Source of the DNA: Verrucomicrobiota bacterium
Lineage (GTDB): Bacteria > Verrucomicrobiota > Verrucomicrobiia > Verrucomicrobiales > Verrucomicrobiaceae
NCBI GenBank assembly: GCA_025360015.1
Contig: JANYCZ010000032.1
Location: 62,001 to 126,000 of the forward strand
Reading direction: 5' to 3'
DNA: 64,000 nucleotides
In this document: positions 61,456 to 64,000 of the stretch, in pieces
Layout of the letters: every line of letters starts with the position of its first letter
How positions within the stretch are numbered: the stretch's first letter is position 1
Notes under the pieces: generated by a model
Told to the model about the DNA's origin: nothing
Seen by the model: the letters and a program-made list of their open reading frames with translations, nothing else
Databases searched by the model: none
Translations under genes and position numbers: made by a program

Positions 61456-63933
61456 TCACGGTGTTTCTTTTCGTTCCGGCGGCATCGGGGATGCGGTGGA
61501 CATGATCGGCATCTGCCCGGTTCTGTTTTCCACCTGTCCCTGTTTCATGCGGTCGATCTCCTCTTTGGAAGGAACGATGGCACGGCGAATGGTGACGGGG
61601 TCCTTCTCCGGCAGCTTGCCGACAGTGGCCGGAGATACGGGCATGACCAGCGGCTGCGGCTTGCTGGCAGCGGGTGTCACCACAACAGCGGTGGTCACCG
61701 CAGGATCTGCCGCCGCGGGCTTCACGGCATTTTCCTGGGACGGCGTATTCTTCGTCACAGCAATCGTGGGATTGGGCACTGGCAGTGTGGGCGGTGCCAG
61801 CTTGACGGGTGGATTGGGCTGAACGGTCGCAACGACGACAGCAGCGGGCTGTGGTTTGGCAGCTTCCACTTGCGCGGGGCCCGGCTTCTCCTGAACAACC
61901 GTCTTGACCTGCGGTGGCGATCCATTTTGGCCACTGGCAGGTCCTTCAGAATCCGAGGACGAAACTGCGGGCTCCGCCACCGGTTTTGATTCATTCCGGC
62001 CTCCCAGGAAAATCCATGCCCCAATGCCCAGCAGCACCGCTGCAGCCGCAGCCATCGCCCCCCAGGGAGCACTGCGCTTTTGCTGATGCAATGGATTAAA
62101 ATCATGCGTCTTGATGCCGCGCTTGATGGGTGAAATCGGTTCTCCCTCAAGAGCTCCGGCATCCTCAGCATTCGCGTTCCAGTCATCATCAAAATCAGAA
62201 ACCGAACCGACGCTTTCCATCTCCTCTTTCGCCACAGTGTTGCCTCGCAGGCGTGTGGCCAGATCCACCGTTGGCGCGGACAGCAGCCCCTCGAACTTGT
62301 CGATGAAATCACCCGGGCTGGGGGTCTTGCCCGCACGGCGCACCAATTCGAGGCATTCCCGCACATACGCGGCGGCGGCCTCAGGAATGGATTCTGGGAA
62401 CTGCGGCACTCCGCCGCTCTGACGCTCCCCTGTCAGCAAATAGCCTGCCAGCGCCACAAAGGAGCGATGCCGGAAATCACGGTTCTGCAGATGCTCTTCC
62501 TGCGTCTGCCCCTCCATGAGGTCCATGTCCACCAGCAGCGGCTCATACAGGCTGCGCATGGTCATATGCGGACGCAGCTTCACCACAAACGTAGGCCACG
62601 CATCGAGACGCTTCTGCATCAGCCTCTCAAGTTCACGCGACAGCAAGGGGCCGCTTTTGCCCACCCGCAGCAGAATGTTGGAAGGATGCAAATCCACCCG
62701 CTGCACGCCGCACTCCACCGCCTGGTCCAGCCCGGCGCGGATCTGGCGCATCAGCACCGTCACTTCAGCAGGGTTCAATGTAATGCGCTCAGCCATGAGA
62801 CGGCTGAGAGTAAAGCCCGGCTCGCGCTCTTCAGTCAGGAACGTCCAGTCCGGGCTTTCCCACAGGCTCAGAGAGCGCAGGATGTTCGGGTGGCGTTCAG
62901 GATTGAACCGCCACATTTGCAAAGGCACCGCTTCATAGCGCGATTTGTCCACGATCCGCGAGGGTGGCAGCAGGTGCACCATGACTGGCTGCCCCAGCTT
63001 CGTGTTCGTCGCGGGAATGGAAAAAGGATAACGCCGGGCGTGATCCGCATCCTCCACCCGGAAACGTGTTCCCATGATGGTTTCCACCGGCACATCTTCC
63101 AGAAGCAGTTCCTGCAGCTGCGACTGCGGCAGCAGCGAGGAGCTCACCACCAGATGTTTGCGGAAATTACGCGCCTTGATGTTGCTCGACAGGGCGCTGA
63201 ACGCCTCGCGCACGTCATCACGCAGCTTTTCGATGGATGCCGGAGCATTGTCGGGATCAGTGAGAGCGGCTCTGACCGCAGTGCGCAGCCCCATCGGCAG
63301 TTGCGTCAATGCCGGGAAGCGGTCAGGGTTTTCACCTGCATAAGGCTGCCCGGTGAGCAGCAGAAAGATCAATCGGCAGCCTTCCACCACCAGCCGTGCG
63401 CCGCTTTGCACTTCCGAACCTGCATCCATTTGGGAGAGGCCGTAGTCAAACACACGGAGCTGCAGAAAGGTGTCCTCCAGAGTCGTGACCAGCACGCGGT
63501 CCAGATGCATGCGCGAGACCAGACGTTGATAGCCTTGCAGTTGCAGCAAATCATCCAGCAGTTGATACACCATCGCCAGCGCTGTCGCAGGGGCCACCGC
63601 ACCGCGTCTTTTGGTGTAATGTTCGACGAACTCACCGTCGTTGAGATTACTGGTGTAATAGACCATCCCTTGATCTTCACCCACTTCCAAAATGCGCATG
63701 AAGGCATGCCCGCGGATTTCTGAAGCTTGCCGCGCACGGTCAAAGGCCGATCTCTTCATCGCCGCATCCAGGGTGCTTCCTCCTCGCAGCACATGCAGTT
63801 CCACCAGACGGTGGATCCGATTGTCAAAGGCCAGAAAAACCACCTCGTCTTTGGAACGCACCAGCTCCACCGGAGCGCCACCAGTTCGGTGCGCCACGGA
63901 TAGACTGCCAAATTGCTGGAGCTCTTCAATCAT
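61456..63933 (-). CDS. Tandem pseudokinase-like membrane protein upstream of tubulin operon
   Basis: The 825-residue protein has two serine/threonine-kinase-like domains (about 1-250 and 285-550), a membrane helix at 624-644 (AMAAAAAVLLGIGAWIFLGG) and a Pro/Ala/Val-rich tail of about 180 residues. In domain 1 the beta3 lysine place reads VELHVL, the HRD loop is SRMHLDRVLV, and only DYG survives of DFG. In domain 2, VDLHPSNILL keeps Asp and Asn of the catalytic loop, but the beta3 lysine place reads MVHLL and the DFG place LRP. Both domains are thus probably inactive scaffolds. Same strand as btubA, 265 nt upstream; functional link inferred. Confidence 0.8.
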   Translation of the reverse strand: MIEELQQFGSLSVAHRTGGAPVELVRSKDEVVFLAFDNRIHRLVELHVLRGGSTLDAAMKRSAFDRARQASEIRGHAFMRILEVGEDQGMVYYTSNLNDGEFVEHYTKRRGAVAPATALAMVYQLLDDLLQLQGYQRLVSRMHLDRVLVTTLEDTFLQLRVFDYGLSQMDAGSEVQSGARLVVEGCRLIFLLLTGQPYAGENPDRFPALTQLPMGLRTAVRAALTDPDNAPASIEKLRDDVREAFSALSSNIKARNFRKHLVVSSSLLPQSQLQELLLEDVPVETIMGTRFRVEDADHARRYPFSIPATNTKLGQPVMVHLLPPSRIVDKSRYEAVPLQMWRFNPERHPNILRSLSLWESPDWTFLTEEREPGFTLSRLMAERITLNPAEVTVLMRQIRAGLDQAVECGVQRVDLHPSNILLRVGKSGPLLSRELERLMQKRLDAWPTFVVKLRPHMTMRSLYEPLLVDMDLMEGQTQEEHLQNRDFRHRSFVALAGYLLTGERQSGGVPQFPESIPEAAAAYVRECLELVRRAGKTPSPGDFIDKFEGLLSAPTVDLATRLRGNTVAKEEMESVGSVSDFDDDWNANAEDAGALEGEPISPIKRGIKTHDFNPLHQQKRSAPWGAMAAAAAVLLGIGAWIFLGGRNESKPVAEPAVSSSDSEGPASGQNGSPPQVKTVVQEKPGPAQVEAAKPQPAAVVVATVQPNPPVKLAPPTLPVPNPTIAVTKNTPSQENAVKPAAADPAVTTAVVVTPAASKPQPLVMPVSPATVGKLPEKDPVTIRRAIVPSKEEIDRMKQGQVENRTGQMPIMSTASPMPPERKETP

Positions 63934-64000
63934 AACAATTTAATCAACCATACAATGAGATTGTAGCCGAGTGGAGATTTCGGCGAACAACCTCAATTTC

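Overview
The window looks like a chromosomal segment of a Prosthecobacter species (Verrucomicrobiota). The decisive evidence is a contiguous minus-strand btubA-btubB-bklc set at 57630-61190: two full-length bacterial tubulins and a TPR 'bacterial kinesin light chain', known essentially only from Prosthecobacter and close relatives. The DNA is GC-rich, genes are tightly packed with many 4-nt ATGA/GTGA overlaps, and the envelope genes (Mla system, secretin, Wza/Wzc export, autotransporters) fit a diderm. No rRNA, tRNA, CRISPR array or intact insertion sequence was seen.

Layout. 1-4.3 kb: a 5'-truncated BamE-like lipoprotein, a DUF3817 membrane protein coupled to ribonuclease HI, and a GH63-type glucosidase. 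4.3-9.3 kb (minus): NAD-dependent DNA ligase, a compact hicB-hicA toxin-antitoxin pair and a two-gene ABC transporter. 9.4-11.8 kb: an orphan secretin. 12.1-15.6 kb (minus): a complete mlaE-F-D-C-A lipid-transport operon in which the outer-membrane lipoprotein MlaA is encoded with the inner-membrane and periplasmic parts. 15.7-17.7 kb: a sugar isomerase/dehydrogenase pair. 17.9-21.9 kb: a Sel1-repeat protein, a lipoprotein and a LysR regulator. 22-29 kb: an exopolysaccharide export module (Wzc-like kinase, Wza-like exporter, beta-barrel protein), a dCMP-deaminase-like enzyme and gmd. 29.3-31.7 kb: rpoZ, smpB, a DUF2314-ankyrin protein followed by an attC-like element, and a small membrane protein. 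31.7-37 kb: aldo/keto reductase, two paralogous MFS transporters flanking a ParB-like-fold protein, and an FmdB-like protein.

37-45.7 kb: an RsmB-type methyltransferase, a poly-lysine-synthetase-like NRPS (A-T domains plus three membrane/beta-helix modules) translationally coupled to a phosphopantetheinyl transferase, a conserved hypothetical, a LysM protein and accA. 45.8-50.8 kb (minus): a LuxR-type regulator followed by two tandem paralogous autotransporters, each preceded by the same CCCCC-N6-GGGGG palindrome. 50.9-57.5 kb: an EptA-like transferase, a hypothetical, a YkgJ-like protein, thrH, trpE and a GH3 beta-N-acetylhexosaminidase.

57.6-63.9 kb (minus): the tubulin locus. Transcription probably runs from a large membrane protein with two degenerate kinase-like domains, across a 265-nt gap with an inverted repeat, into btubA, btubB and bklc. 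The tandem pseudokinase beside the tubulin operon, the Pls-like synthetase with its dedicated activating enzyme, and the palindrome-tagged autotransporter pair are the most interesting parts. Smaller oddities are dispersed GGGAT-N(6-7)-ATCCC palindromes in gene-end gaps and two frameshifted gene remnants.
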